From positions 1 to 64,000 of the forward strand of contig JALJEE010003220.1 of the NCBI GenBank assembly GCA_023231475.1: a stretch of 64,000 nt of DNA, given 5' to 3'. A program made the position numbers and the translations under genes. The notes below the pieces were generated by a model. The model saw only the letters and a program-made list of their open reading frames with translations, made no database searches and was not told the origin of the DNA. This stretch comes from Seison nebaliae (Eukaryota; Rotifera; Pararotatoria; Seisonacea; Seisonidae). Below are positions 29,297 through 39,902 of this stretch, one piece after another; position 1 is the first letter of the stretch; each line of letters opens with the position of its first letter.

Positions 29297-29384
29297 CTTG
29301 AGTCAGTACTCGTGTTAAACTACACTTTGTTGTTCTAAAGAAGTGATGATGATGGTGATGATGAAATATACTTTGTAAATTACT

Positions 29385-30251
29385 TCAACTGATGTTGAAG
29401 ATGTTGAACGTAAAATTTATTGAGTTTCCCACAAATGTTCTTCGCTCATTGCTAGTAATTCGCGTAAGGACGAATTGAATAGTTGATCTCAAAGAAATTT
29501 CATATAGTGAAGTTACGTTGGAAGTTGTAAGAAAATTTTTAATTTTTGTTCCTCCTATTATATACGTGACAATTCTCTCATGATGACGTTGCGACGACGG
29601 TGATGGAAAGGGATTCAACAGTTTCTCCTATGAATAAATAAGTCTTCAATAAATAAAATTCTCTTTTCAACAACCTCACAATTTATATCTCTCTCAATTT
29701 ATGTACTCACTTTTTATCATTTGGAGTGATCGAATGCACGTATCATTATGGAAACACATGTTATTCATCGATTATTTAATCGATGAATACTTTTCTTGAT
29801 TGAAATATACATGTCATACATTTCCAATTGGAAAAACATGACAACCAGAAGGTAATGAAAAAATTTAGTGTTTCAGCTGTTTTTTTTTATGCAAATGTAC
29901 TCTCACTTACCGAAAGTAAACAAATCAAAAAATATTCCATTTAATTAGGTTCACTCATATTACACACACCATTTCATTCATTCAGTTTATTATTCTTGGT
30001 TAAACTGACAAACTTTTGTTCGAGCTCCTAATTTTTCGAGTAGTTTCCACATATGAATATCTAACAAGTTTTAGTAAGACAAATTGTTGGATAAACAACA
30101 TTTAATACAATTTGCTCCTTGAAAAAATTAAAACAGAATAAACGAAATTTAAACAACATTTATTTGTGCTAAAATGCTGGCTATTAATAAAAAATAAAGA
30201 GAACGTCATTTCCAAAATCGACATCAATGAATTTAATTAAATTCTTAAGAG
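29385..30251. other. Spacer without supported gene
   Basis: A 77-codon minus-strand open frame (29618-29385) could be an upstream exon of the neighbouring minus-strand gene, but no family similarity supports it. The remainder is AT-rich with homopolymer runs. Confidence 0.35.
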
Positions 30252-32372
30252 ATGTTCAATCTTAAGAGTCATCTTAAGATATTGTTTCAATCTTCAATGT
30301 ACGATCGTTGTAAAGTTCACCAATTGTTGGAAAATGAAAGAGGAACACGTTCTTGTTGGAATATGACGATCAGTGAATTACGTAGCGCTTTATCTGACCT
30401 GAACGTTAAGAAAGCCCATGGTTACGACGATATCTGTCTTAATTTAGTGGAAAAACTCAAAGAAGAATGTCAACAATTGATAGTTGATTATATTAACGAC
30501 ATTCTTTATGGTAAACTAGATTATGTTGACAAAAGAATTTACACCATCACTCCAATCTATAAAGGACATGGTAAATGTACATCTGATGTAAACTTCTTTC
30601 ATCCAATATGTGTCGCAAGTGACCTAATCAAAGTAATTGAACAAGTTATTAAAAACGGAGGACAGACAATTCGGAGACTCGACAATTCGGACATGCGACA
30701 ATTCGGATACGTGCCAATTCGGAGACCAACAATTCGGAGACCATTTTTAATACTGTAGTGAATAGCGTAACAAGATGGTAATTTGACATATTGACATAAT
30801 ATTGACAACATATTGAAGACATAACGTAATGACAAAAGAAGTAAATTGAAAAAAAAGTATTGTCAAACTAATAGCTAATGTCTAATATATATTATGGAAA
30901 AAAGTCTTCCTCATTCGTTTATAGGTATTTTATTAAATTTTGTGCCATTGAAAATAGTCTCCGAATTGGCGCGTACGATTCTCGACGAATTATACTCGAC
31001 TAGATAGTCATGATCATCAAAAACTACGTGTCTCTTGATAATAGGATAACTTGTTGATACGTAATCCTATAATACTGCTATCAATAATAAGAAAAACTAT
31101 TAACTTACAATATATATTGTTAGCCAAACATATATTACTATAATATTCTTGTATGTAATCTTATAAGTAATGTACATATAGAATGTATTACCTATAAAAT
31201 AATCTAATAATCATTCTTAGTTTTACATATCGTACTAACATATCGTATGTAAAATTTTGAACAAGAAAAATTACCATCTTGTTACACTATTCACTACAGT
31301 ATTAAAAATGGTCTCCGAATTGTCGTATGTCCGAATTGGCACGTCTCCGAATTGTTTGTCGTTCATTAAAAACAGATATTCTTCCAATTTATTTTCTTCA
31401 AGGTATCGATTCGGTCAGTATGGAACATGGTGTCACAACGTTACGTAATGCAAGAATTGATGATTATTCTATTTCCTTCATTAATGAAATTTTTACCAAT
31501 TGATATGGTGTGGTAAAAGCGAATTCGAAACTTTCGGAGTTTTTCGAATAAATAAAGGAGTCGGACAAGGATCAGTTCTTGTTCCTTAGGTCCTTGGTAA
31601 AATCGTTGATGAAATTCTTATCGAAGCGAACCAGTTTTATTCGTTTAAAATTGGCTCTAACATATTTGTACATCAAGAGTATTCGTATATTCGGCAACTT
31701 CCTATTCAGAAAAGATGATAGACAACATAAGTTCATATTCAGTTACCGAAAGGTATTCCTAAGCAAGATTGACTCGATCCTGATAATTGTCTATTAGAAA
31801 CTTCAGAAGTTTATTCTTAAAAATGCCTCGAAATAAAGCTTGGATTTTTTTCCAGTTTAATAAGACATCGAACACTATTCAATACTCGTTATGTAATTAT
31901 AATTTGAAAAATTCGAATGTACATTTAATAATATTAATTGATAGGATTAAAACTAGTTCCAATTAGTATCGTAGAACTTACCGTTTTTCAAAGTTTAATT
32001 AAAAAAGATAATAGATTCATCAATACGCAATCAAGATCACCATGTGGCAGGTGAATTAAAAATGATTATGAGAAAAGTAATTTTTAAAAAATTAACACAA
32101 TAACTTTGTGAATTATTTGTTCCAGTCTTGGACCTTGGTTGTTTGGTCTCACTGTTGACCGGGTCATTCTTCAATTGAATTCATCATCAACATTAACCGT
32201 ATGCAAATTCCCCTAGCACTCGCATATGCTGACGACATTCTCATATTTACTACTTCTCCACGACAACTCATTCGATTTCTCGAATGAGCACAGACTCCCT
32301 TGGCGGAAGTTTCAATCAAGATTAATCGGGCAAAAGCTGTTGTCCTTTCAACAACAACACAATCTTGTTCCT
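30252..32372 (+). mobile_element. Decayed LINE reverse transcriptase, plus strand
   Basis: Residues ALSDLNVKKAHGYDDI and RIYTITPIYKGHGK are the start of a non-LTR retrotransposon RT, ending in IEQVIKN at 30656. The frame resumes at 31374 with RYSSNLFSSRYRFGQYGTW; together these parallel IEKIILNRYSSIL in the minus-strand copy at 3.5 kb. GVGQGSVLVP at about 31558-31588 and the YADD box at 32225-32236 (ALAYADDILIFTTS), followed by PLAEVSIKINRAKAVVLS, complete the RT order. There are stops and frameshifts between the pieces and an unrelated segment around 31.65-32.1 kb. The element is dead and is interrupted by the inverted-repeat element at 30657-31364. Confidence 0.8.
30657..31364. mobile_element. 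708-bp inverted-repeat DNA transposon (MITE-like) in the LINE
   Basis: The left end (30657 to about 30785) and the reverse complement of the right end (31364 to about 31257) are near-identical over more than 100 bp. Both include ACAATTCGGAGAC near the tip and a string containing TACTGTAGTGAATAG further in. The left arm has one extra CAATTCGG unit. ATTAAAAAC (30648-30656 and 31365-31373) flanks the element as a 9-bp target-site duplication, and removing the element with one duplicate restores the LINE reading frame. There is no transposase inside. Nine-bp duplications and long inverted repeats suggest the Mutator-like (MULE) group. Confidence 0.85.
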
Positions 32373-32674
32373 TCTTTCTCTCCTCCTTTTTCTTTCGTTT
32401 CCCTCTTAATACGAATAAATAAATAAAATGCTTCGTTAGTTTTATATTATTATTATTATTATTAACAGTTTTCTGTTTAGAATGTATAATTTAGAACCTG
32501 CTAGTTTTAAAGAAACTCTTTTTTAAGGTAAAAGTTTGATTCTATTGGAAGAATGTTATATTATAATTTATTATATTATAGAACCAGTGAACGAAGAACG
32601 GTACGTAGTTAGAGTATAGTTATAAGGATAATTAGAAAGCCATAAAAGTGAAAATTCATGCGAATTAAATAAGG
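32373..32674. other. Spacer before SURF1
   Basis: Contains a (TTA)n microsatellite near 32445-32463. No gene seen. Confidence 0.5.
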
Positions 32675-33842
32675 ATGAAAATGTTTTGGATTAGAATTGT
32701 AGAGAATGGGAATGCACAATGTATAAGAAACCTTCTGAATCGTACACGTTAATGAAGATAAGCTTAAAATATATAAACATTCATTGAGTTAATTTGAATT
32801 GGAATGATTTGAAATGGGACTTCTAAAATGAAGCTTCCATTCAGATTTTGATGCTTCTTACTAATATTTCTTATTTGAATGAATAATCGAACAATGAGTT
32901 AGTGACTTGGATAAATTTATAAAATTTCATGAAACTTTTAAAGAGAATGGGAAAACTAAAAGATTTTATTCGACTAAAATACGTCCTCCAGTATTCACTT
33001 TTGGAAGTGTGTCTCTCCTAACGATACCAGCGGCAGCATTCGGATTAGCCATATGGCAATATCAACGACGTGATTGGAAATTGAACTTGATTGCTGAACT
33101 GGAACAAAAGATGAGAACTAAACCAATCGATCTCCCAAAAAGGTATTAAAGATTCATTAATAATAATCAAATTATTCTTATTTCCAGTATTGACGAAGCA
33201 AATCGAGTTGAGTATCGTCGAGTTCGTTGTATTGGTAAATATGATCATAAAAATGAAGTTATAATAAGACCAAGAATTTTTATCGATTCATCCGATAGTT
33301 CTATGTCATCATTAGCATCTCTTTCATCATCATCTGTTATGGAGAATCAAACGATCGCTATGAAAAATAATAATGCCGGTGCTCATGTCATCACTCCATT
33401 CATATTGAACGACGGGTTATTTCCATATAATTTCGTCAATTCCACAAATTCACTTTCCTAATAATTTAGGAGGAAAATTCTGGTAAATCGCGGATTTGTC
33501 CCATCAAATAAAATTGATGTAACGACAAGAGGGAAAGGGCAAATAAAAGACGAAGTGACAGTTACGGGTGTTGTCCGTCTATCAGAGAGTGGGAATGCTT
33601 TCGCAATCGACAATAAACCAGAAAAGAATGAATGGCATCAACGTGACGTTATCGAATTGGCGACACATTTGCATACGGCGCCAGTGTTCGTTGATGCGGA
33701 TGAAACGACTACTGTCAGTGGTGGACCGGTAGGAGGTCAAACCAAATTAAATTTACGAAACGAACATTTATCTTACATTCTCACTTGGTTAGGCGTTGGC
33801 GTGTCAACATCCGTATTATGGTTTTTGAAATTCGTAAAATAA
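32675..33842 (+). CDS. SURF1: SURF1, cytochrome c oxidase assembly factor
   Basis: SURF1 is a mitochondrial inner-membrane protein needed for early assembly of cytochrome c oxidase (heme a / COX1 step). Exons: 32675-32747, 32899-33142, 33188-33415 and 33470-33842, 305 aa, close to the family's usual 300. Residues 1-60 are a basic mitochondrial presequence, followed by a first membrane helix containing [21 protein letters not shown]. Then come [76 protein letters not shown] and a second helix at the end. The first-exon junction is the weak point: the acceptor ending at 32898 lacks a pyrimidine tract, though phase and presequence fit. The stop codon TAA overlaps the ATG of the next small ORF. 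Confidence 0.93.
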
Positions 33843-34062
33843 TGAAAAAATTTGAAAAAAAATTTAATCTGAAGAAAACTGTTGGAAACCCAACGATATT
33901 TATTGGTGGAGAAACATTAAAAATGAAATTCGAATAATAAAATTATTTATAGATTTGGGAAAGCTTCCACTTCCATCAATTTGTCCGGACAAACTGAAGT
34001 TCATTAGAGAATTAGACAGATTGAATGAGATGGAGGAGAAAGAAAGAATGGGTAAGAAATGA
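33842..34062 (+). CDS. Small 57-aa ORF overlapping the SURF1 stop
   Basis: ATG at 33842-33844 shares its A with the SURF1 stop (TAATG). Joining 33842-33905 to 33953-34062 across a 47-nt GT/AG intron in matching phase gives [20 protein letters not shown], then a second half with LGKLPLPSICPDKLKFIREL and an acidic/basic helix. The second exon reads like real protein, with one Cys and a Pro-rich turn. I do not recognise the family. A good donor (GGTAAG) at 34051-34056 means the last codons could instead be spliced to an exon at 34621, ending GDDQSE. Whether it is translated from the SURF1 mRNA or its own transcript cannot be seen. Confidence 0.45.
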
Positions 34063-34294
34063 ATGAATTCTTAATTGATAAAGAGAAAGAAGCGACTACT
34101 AATAATCATTCTACTATTACTATGACTTGTATGTTTGTACAATTTACACATTCACCACGTCTTCCCAATCATCTATATATGAATATAAGTAGTGAATGAT
34201 GTTCAATCGCGTTGATATGTTTAATTACAGATTTGTATACATATCGACAGAAATATATTTGTATGTGGATACACGCCCCTTGTAAAGAGAGAAA

Positions 34295-34328
<34 letters not shown>

Positions 34329-34623
34329 TAGATTGTTCTTCTAATTTCTCACATGCTTCTTCATGTATTTCCTATGTCCATATGAAATTTCTTAGTCAAA
34401 TATAAATAAAGAAAAAATAAAAGTTTAATTTTCGTCCCCTATCCGAAATCGAATAATTTTGGAAGAAGAAATTTATTGAGGGGAGGGGGAAAAAGATTGA
34501 TAATATTTCTTCATCCTTCTTCATTATTTATAAAACAAAAGAGAAATGGGTATCAATCAAAGTATTTCGAGAGTTTTTCTTTTCATTTCATGATAAGGAA
34601 CATGATAATGTTTCTTTTAGGCG
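34063..34623. promoter_or_regulatory. Spacer with probable AMPK-beta promoter
   Basis: Contains a (GA)n microsatellite at about 34301-34325. TATAAAA lies at 34529-34535, about 90 bp before the AMPK-beta ATG, with a TCAATC initiator-like string about 25 bp downstream. A pyrimidine-rich acceptor (TTTCTTTTAG) ends at 34620, just before the coding exon, so a 5'UTR intron is likely. Confidence 0.4.
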
Positions 34624-35754
34624 ATGATCAATCCGAATGATAATTCCAAATTATTGAGTAGGAAGAGCAGTGGTGGTATACCATTGATAGAGAATCGTGA
34701 TTGTTAGATGAATTAGATAAGAATACAATCAATTTGTTTATAGTTCCCAATTTACATGAATATGCTTATTATCCGCAAACTATTCCAGACGAATTGAATC
34801 AACGATCATTAACAACACCATTGATCGCCACTTATTTCTACGTAAGTCATGGGGCCGACGAAGTCTACATTTGTGGCAGTTGGTTCCAGAATAAGAAAGC
34901 GATCAAATTGCAGACAATTTCCGATTCGACTCCTAATCGACTTCATGGAATCTACTTATATTTGGAGCCGGGTTGTTACTCCTATCGTTATCGAACGGGT
35001 AATGGTGAGATGTTTTGTGATAAGGAGGTTGTTAGTAAGCATAATCATATATCGAATCATTTTCCAAATTCACTCAATTAAAAAAAGATTACTGATACAG
35101 ATGACAATGGAATTACGATGAATTTCATCAGTGTCGTCAAAACGGATGAAAATTACGAGGAAGCACTTGATTCCGATCAAAGAACAATTGCTGAAGGTAA
35201 CTAAATTTGTGATGATTGGTATGTTTTTGAATGTTTTCAGATGAACCCGTCACCAGCAGTTGTGACAGTTTCGAAGATGAAGACAATTATATGCAACTTA
35301 TTCCCGATCGATCACAATTGGAAGATTGGACGAAAGAGCGCAAAGGTCCCCCTCAAATTCCTCCTCAACTCAACAATGTTAGTACATTTTACAACGAATT
35401 ATCAATAATTATATAAATTATATCATCTCCATTATAATTACATGAAAATGTTCATCTAAATTAAAATTGAAATTTTTTTTAAAGATTATTTTGAATAACG
35501 ACATACCAAATGCGTGCGAACCGATGTTATTACAAGAACCGCATCATACGATGTTGAAACATTTGTGTGCATTATCTATTAAAGTTCTTTTTTTTTCTTT
35601 TATTTTAAATCAATTTTTAATAAATTTTCTTTAAAAAATCCATATGGAAAACTATATTCTATTCGATATTTGGAAGGATGGAGTTATGGTTTTGTCATCA
35701 ACTCACAGATTCAGGAAGAAGTTCATTACAACAGTTCTCTACAAACCACTTTGA
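34624..35754 (+). CDS. PRKAB: AMP-activated protein kinase beta subunit
   Basis: The scaffold subunit that joins the AMPK kinase (alpha) and nucleotide-binding (gamma) subunits in the cytosol. Exons: 34624-34657, 34708-35027, 35088-35196, 35241-35377, 35485-35583 and 35677-35754, 258 aa against about 270 in vertebrates. A CBM48 fold lies at about residues 47-115 (YFYVSHGADEVYICGSW..., LEPGCYSYRYRT). The alpha/gamma-binding C-terminus is clear: GPPQIPPQL, ILNND, EPHHTMLKHLCALSIKDG, VMVLSSTHRFRKKFITTVLY and KPL at the end. The N-terminus is MINPND, so the Gly2 needed for N-myristoylation in other AMPK betas is absent, and the Trp residues that stack on glycogen are not at their usual places. 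The first intron (50 nt) is inferred from phase. No gene overlaps on the other strand. Confidence 0.9.
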
Positions 35755-36110
35755 CATCTAATTAAGAAAATTATTACAATCCTCCTTACTCCAAACAACA
35801 CAACACTTCCAACTCAACATTGTCATCAATATCAACCATATCATGATGGAAAGATGAAAAAAAGAAGGAAAAAATGGAATAAATGATGACGATGGAAGTT
35901 TTACGATATTTTAAAATTTTGATAATTTTTCAATTACCAATTCTGTCAGAGATTTGTAAACCAATATTCATTTTTTTCTTTTATATTAAATCTTATTTAT
36001 TCTCATCTTCTCTCTAAAATCGTGTGTACGGGAAGAAAAACGGTTTCTAATAAATATTTTATTGGGAAACGATTGAAAGTTCTTATCGATAATTTTCTTC
36101 TTTTTCTCAC
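35755..36110. other. AMPK-beta 3' flank
   Basis: AT-rich, with AATAAATG near 35879, between convergent genes. No other feature seen. Confidence 0.5.
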
Positions 36111-36824
36111 TCATTCATTCATTTCCGTCATCATGTTCATATTCTTCTCGACTAATCGAGTTAAATCACCTCTGCGTGCTAATGTAAAATGTTTCTTTCG
36201 AAATTTTCTTGTTTTTGTATTGGTTTGTGTAGTCTTGGGTGTAGGATAAGTGCGGAGAATTGGAATTAATCGTTTGTGATTCAGACGAATGGCTATATGG
36301 AGTGGAGTGGAATGGAGGTCGTCTCTTATTCCCACGAGTGCGCCGTGAGTCATGAGAATTCGAACTATACTCACATTATTCGCATGGACGGCAAAATGGA
36401 GTGGCGTTTGTCCACACATCGTTTGTAGATTAATATCGATTCCCTTCGTCAATAAATTATAGAGACAGGTTGTTGAATTTTTTAAGCAGCAAATATGCGC
36501 TAATGTTAATCCCAATGTCGTTCGTTGATGAATATTTCCTCCATATTTCACCAACAATTCCAACGCTTCTTTATTGTCGTTATGAACGGCATAAGAGAGT
36601 GCTGTCCATCCAAAAATGTCCATCCAATTCACCAGTAATCTCAGAGATGGTAACAAATAACGTAAACATTCAATCCGATTAGCCACGGTCGCTATAATCA
36701 ATAACGTGTAACCAGAAGAATCGAGCAATTTCAAATTTTTCACTTTCATCATCAGATCGATAACTTTCTCTTTTTCGTTATTAGCGACTGCTAAAAATAA
36801 ATCTCGACATTCTTCCAATGACAT
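36111..36824 (-). CDS. Ankyrin-repeat protein
   Basis: A 237-residue, single-exon, soluble protein made largely of ankyrin repeats, which serve as protein-binding scaffolds. About five to six repeats span residues 15-195, with consensus pieces SGYTLLIIATVANRIECLRY, FGWTALSYAVHNDNKEALEL, GLTLAHICCLKNS, GQTPLHFAVHANNVSIVRIL and STPLHIAIRLNH. The C-terminal 45 residues are basic and unstructured. I start at the ATG at 36824 (MSLEECRDLF). The frame is open further upstream but has no earlier ATG that I can support. There is no signal or membrane segment, and a specific orthologue cannot be named from ankyrin repeats alone. Confidence 0.82.
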   Translation of the reverse strand: MSLEECRDLFLAVANNEKEKVIDLMMKVKNLKLLDSSGYTLLIIATVANRIECLRYLLPSLRLLVNWMDIFGWTALSYAVHNDNKEALELLVKYGGNIHQRTTLGLTLAHICCLKNSTTCLYNLLTKGIDINLQTMCGQTPLHFAVHANNVSIVRILMTHGALVGIRDDLHSTPLHIAIRLNHKRLIPILRTYPTPKTTQTNTKTRKFRKKHFTLARRGDLTRLVEKNMNMMTEMNE

Positions 36825-37066
36825 TATTAACGATCGAATTAAAAGACAATTCTCATACGTTTCATTGGAAAAACTCAAAAGAATATCTACTAAATTAATT
36901 TAGTGAAAATTTAAATAACATGTGAAAAGTTGAAGAAAAGAGTTTTTTTTCTATTTTCAAAAGGAATCACATGTAAAATTTTCAAATCCGACAAAATAAT
37001 TAATGAGATGGCATAAAATTATTTGAAATACGAAAATTTTATTTAGACAAAAAACTATTCATCATT

Positions 37067-38502
37067 TTAATCCCACAATTTCTTTATCTCGTCCTCCGAT
37101 ATGTTTTCCTTAATTTCTGTAATTACACCAGTGCCCAACGTCTTCCCACCATCTCTCAACGTGAATCGTTGCCCTTCTTCGATAAACTGGAAAAAATAAT
37201 GAGAGAAATTATCAGAGTAAATGAAATAAATTGAAGAAAATTTTGAGGTAAAAATAAAAAAAAAATTTTGGAAATTATGAAAAATTTGAATTTTAAAATT
37301 TAATTAACCATTTTTTTGAAGAGAACTAATTCGATTGAAGTATCTTCTCCTGGCATCACCATTTTCTTACCTTCCGGCATTCTTACTTTCACAGGAATGT
37401 CCCAAGTTTTACTGAACATTTGTGGTTGGTAATTAGTAGTGAATGGACGATCTCGTCCACCTTCCTCTTTATTCAACACATAAATTTGTGACTTCACCAA
37501 ATTCTTTAATTCTCCACTTCCAAATTTGACAGCCATCAATCCACGACGAATATCGTCTCGTTTAATTCCTTTCAACAGAATTCCCAATTGATCGCCCGAC
37601 AACGCTTCCTCCACCGTCTGATGGAACATTTCCATTCCATTCACAGTCGTTTTCACTCGACGATTATATCCGAGAAGTTCAAGTTGTTCACCTTTCTTAC
37701 ATCGACCCCGTTCCACTCGACCTGTGACGACGGTGCCACGTCCTGGAATGGAATATGCATGTTCGATCGGTAACATGAACGGTTTATCGATATCACGTTC
37801 CGGTACTGGAATATGTTCATCGATAGTGTCTAATAATTGTTGAATTGATTCCCGTCCAATTTTGGCTGTTTCGTCGTTGAGTGCAGTGAGAGCTGATCCG
37901 GAAACAATTTTTAAATTATTCGAATCATATCCCATTTCATCAAAGAGATCTCGAATTTCCGTTTCAACCAATTCCAACATCTCTTCATCAGCTTCATCAA
38001 CTTTATTAATGAATACGACAAGATGTTTAATTCCGATTTGTTTTGCTAAAAGTAAATGTTCTCTCGTTTGAGGCATTGTTCCATCAGTTGCTGCCACCAC
38101 TAAAATAGCTCCATCCATTTGAGATGATCCTGTTATCATATTCTTTATATAATCAGCGTGACCAGGACAATCGATATGAGCATAATGTCTCTTCTCCGTC
38201 TCATATTCAACATGTGCCGCATTAATGGTAATTCCTCGTTTCTTCTCTTCTGGTGCATTGTCAATCTCATCATAATTCTTCATAGAAGCCAATTGTTTCT
38301 CTTGTAAAACTTTTGTAATTGCAGCTGTCAATGTCGTCTTCCCATGATCGACATGGCCAATAGTACCAATATTCAAATGTGGTTTCTCTCGTTTGAATAC
38401 TGCTTTCTGTTTGACACCGATCGCATAATTCCGATAGAAACTTTTCTCTATCAATTGATCTACTCGAGATAATGTCGAGACAAGTTTCCTGGCGTGCAGC
38501 AT
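37067..38502 (-). CDS. TUFM: Mitochondrial elongation factor Tu
   Basis: The GTPase that delivers aminoacyl-tRNA to the mitochondrial ribosome. Exon 1 is 38502-37309 and exon 2 is 37186-37067, with a 122-nt intron in phase 0, giving 437 aa, normal for the family. Residues 1-50 are an Arg/Ser-rich mitochondrial presequence ([16 protein letters not shown]). G motifs: GHVDHGKTT (P-loop), RGITI (switch I Thr), DCPGHADY (switch II), NKVD and GSAL. Domain 2/3 strings follow, for example [23 protein letters not shown] and [13 protein letters not shown]. The second exon supplies the C-terminal [21 protein letters not shown] chose the ATG at 38502 because the frame above it (IKLKDCNCN) lacks an ATG and does not look like presequence. 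Confidence 0.97.
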
Positions 38503-38917
38503 AATATTGCAATTACAATCCTTAAGTTTAATCAGCCAAAATATCAATTCAATTAATCATTTGAAAAATTAATTTTCTTTCTCGTTTCTTCTTTCATTAA
38601 CACAATTCCAATCATTCAAATTTCACTTCACTTCATTCGTATTTCAAGTTATTCCTCTAATTTATTAACAAACTTAACTTCAAAAATGTAACTACAAAAA
38701 CGTAACTTTACTATTGCCCAAATGCCAATGTGATAAACGATCAATTACTTCCACATTACACTCAAGTCCTTATCCGACTGTTAATCTGATAATTGTTAAA
38801 TTTTTAATTTTTATAACTTCCACTTTTTTAAGGTCCAATTTATGAAACTGGATGATTAAATTGGGAAATACACAACAGATATCTCATTCGGTTCGGTCAA
38901 GTTAATTTCATTCGAAG
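38503..38917. other. Divergent spacer
   Basis: The 5' flank of the mitochondrial EF-Tu gene. No clear core promoter or gene seen. Confidence 0.4.
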
Positions 38918-39372
38918 ATGAAACTTTTCGTCACGTTCTGTTGTGGGTTCTATGGACTTCAAGCGTCTTTTGGTATCTTTAATAAGTCCATGGACTCCTT
39001 GGATAAGGCTAATAACCGGTGCATTCGTATCTTACTGGGCCGTCCTAGACCGTTTTGCAGGGCTTTCATGTTTTCTATTGTGCAACTATCTCCCTTTCCG
39101 GTTATTATGCTTGATCGTTATCTCTCGCTGTCGGAAAATATATTGACCTCTCCGTTTCCCTTTCCGCAATGTGAGAAATTTAACACTCCTCTCCGTTTTA
39201 TCGTATCCATCATCTCTCTCTGATGCCAGGGGTATGCTACACAACTTCAAGTTGGATGAGTACATACCGGGTGCTCTTGTCTCTAGTATTTCACTTGGCC
39301 GTGAGCTAATCAACAATAATAATTTTGTCGGCCTAAAAAATTATTTTGGTGATCTTGTTAATCTTTTATAAT
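38918..39372 (+). mobile_element. LINE ORF2 3'-end fragment
   Basis: Encodes FCCGFYGLQASFGIFNKS and LDKANNRCIRILLG, matching the minus-strand copy at 1.6-1.87 kb. After a frame change it ends with LGRELINNNNFVGLKNYFGD and a TAA at about 39372, then a T-rich tail. This is the C-terminal region after the RT of a non-LTR element. It is truncated at its 5' side, the usual state of a LINE insertion. Confidence 0.7.
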
Positions 39373-39660
39373 TTATTTCTTTTTTTTTTCTTTTACCCAA
39401 ATTGGGATTGTACTTCAATAAATAATAATTTAGAGAATAATTTTTGTTGAACGAAAGAATTGTCCTATTAGGAATAGGTCCGTATGTAAATAAAATTTTA
39501 AGGCATAATACGGCAATTGAAATATAAGATAATTTAAGAGGAATTGACGAATTAAAATCGTTGAAATTAAAAAGCAAAGAGTCCAATTAAATTCTAGATA
39601 GATTTCACAAATTTGGCGCAAATTTCCCCAAATCCGACAGTTTCATTTTCCGTTGATATT
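39373..39660. other. Spacer
   Basis: AT-rich. Minus-strand open frames at 39341-39621 have no family signal. Confidence 0.4.
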
Positions 39661-39672
39661 TCTGTTCTCTAT

Positions 39673-39710
39673 AAATAGAGACGAAGAATTTTCTTATTCT
39701 TCAGTTTATA
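39673..39710 (+). promoter_or_regulatory. TATA box plus initiator core promoter
   Basis: CTATAAATAG at about 39669-39678 is a near-perfect TATA box. TTCAGTTT, matching the arthropod TCAGT initiator, follows about 30 bp downstream at about 39700-39707. This spacing is that of a strong RNA polymerase II core promoter reading rightward into the short locus below. Confidence 0.5.
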
Positions 39711-39715
39711 CACAA

Positions 39716-39902
39716 ATGGAAGGTTTTCATTTTTTATTCTTTACTAATATTTTTTTTTGATATAGTCTAACAGCTCTAAGGATCAATTCGACCGAAATTA
39801 GGCGGTCCACCGGATGGGGGTGGAGTGATTGGCCCTAAAGAAAAGAAAGGGCCTCACTCTGCTTCATTCGGTGTCGAAGGTTCGAATGGAGATGGAACCT
39901 AA
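39716..39902 (+). CDS. Possible 42-residue Gly/Pro-rich spliced ORF
   Basis: Downstream of the TATA/initiator pair, ATGGAAG at 39716-39722 is followed by a GT donor. An intron of 39723-39780 would join it in phase to a second exon (39781-39902) encoding SIRPKLGGPPDGGGVIGPKE and a Gly/Ser end, 42 residues in all. The second exon is much richer in G+C than its surroundings. A better acceptor (TTGATATAG, after a TACTAAT branch-like site) lies slightly upstream and would give an early stop. The locus may therefore be a non-coding RNA instead. GGCCCT and AGGGCC at about 39831-39853 can pair as a hairpin. Confidence 0.25.

Noticed and set aside
32226-32426. A 66-codon frame over the YADD region
   Set aside because: Wrong frame; the meaningful reading is the reverse transcriptase box at 32225-32236.
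34301-34325. Possible GAGA-factor regulatory site
   Set aside because: The (GA)n run is simple enough to be an ordinary microsatellite; position between two genes is not proof of a function.
34708-35121. AMPK-beta exon read as an independent short gene ending at 35081
   Set aside because: The downstream exons continue the AMPK-beta C-terminus in phase, so the stop at 35081 lies in an intron.
39885-39900. GGTTCGAAT resembling a tRNA T-loop
   Set aside because: No flanking T-stem, anticodon arm or acceptor stem could be paired.
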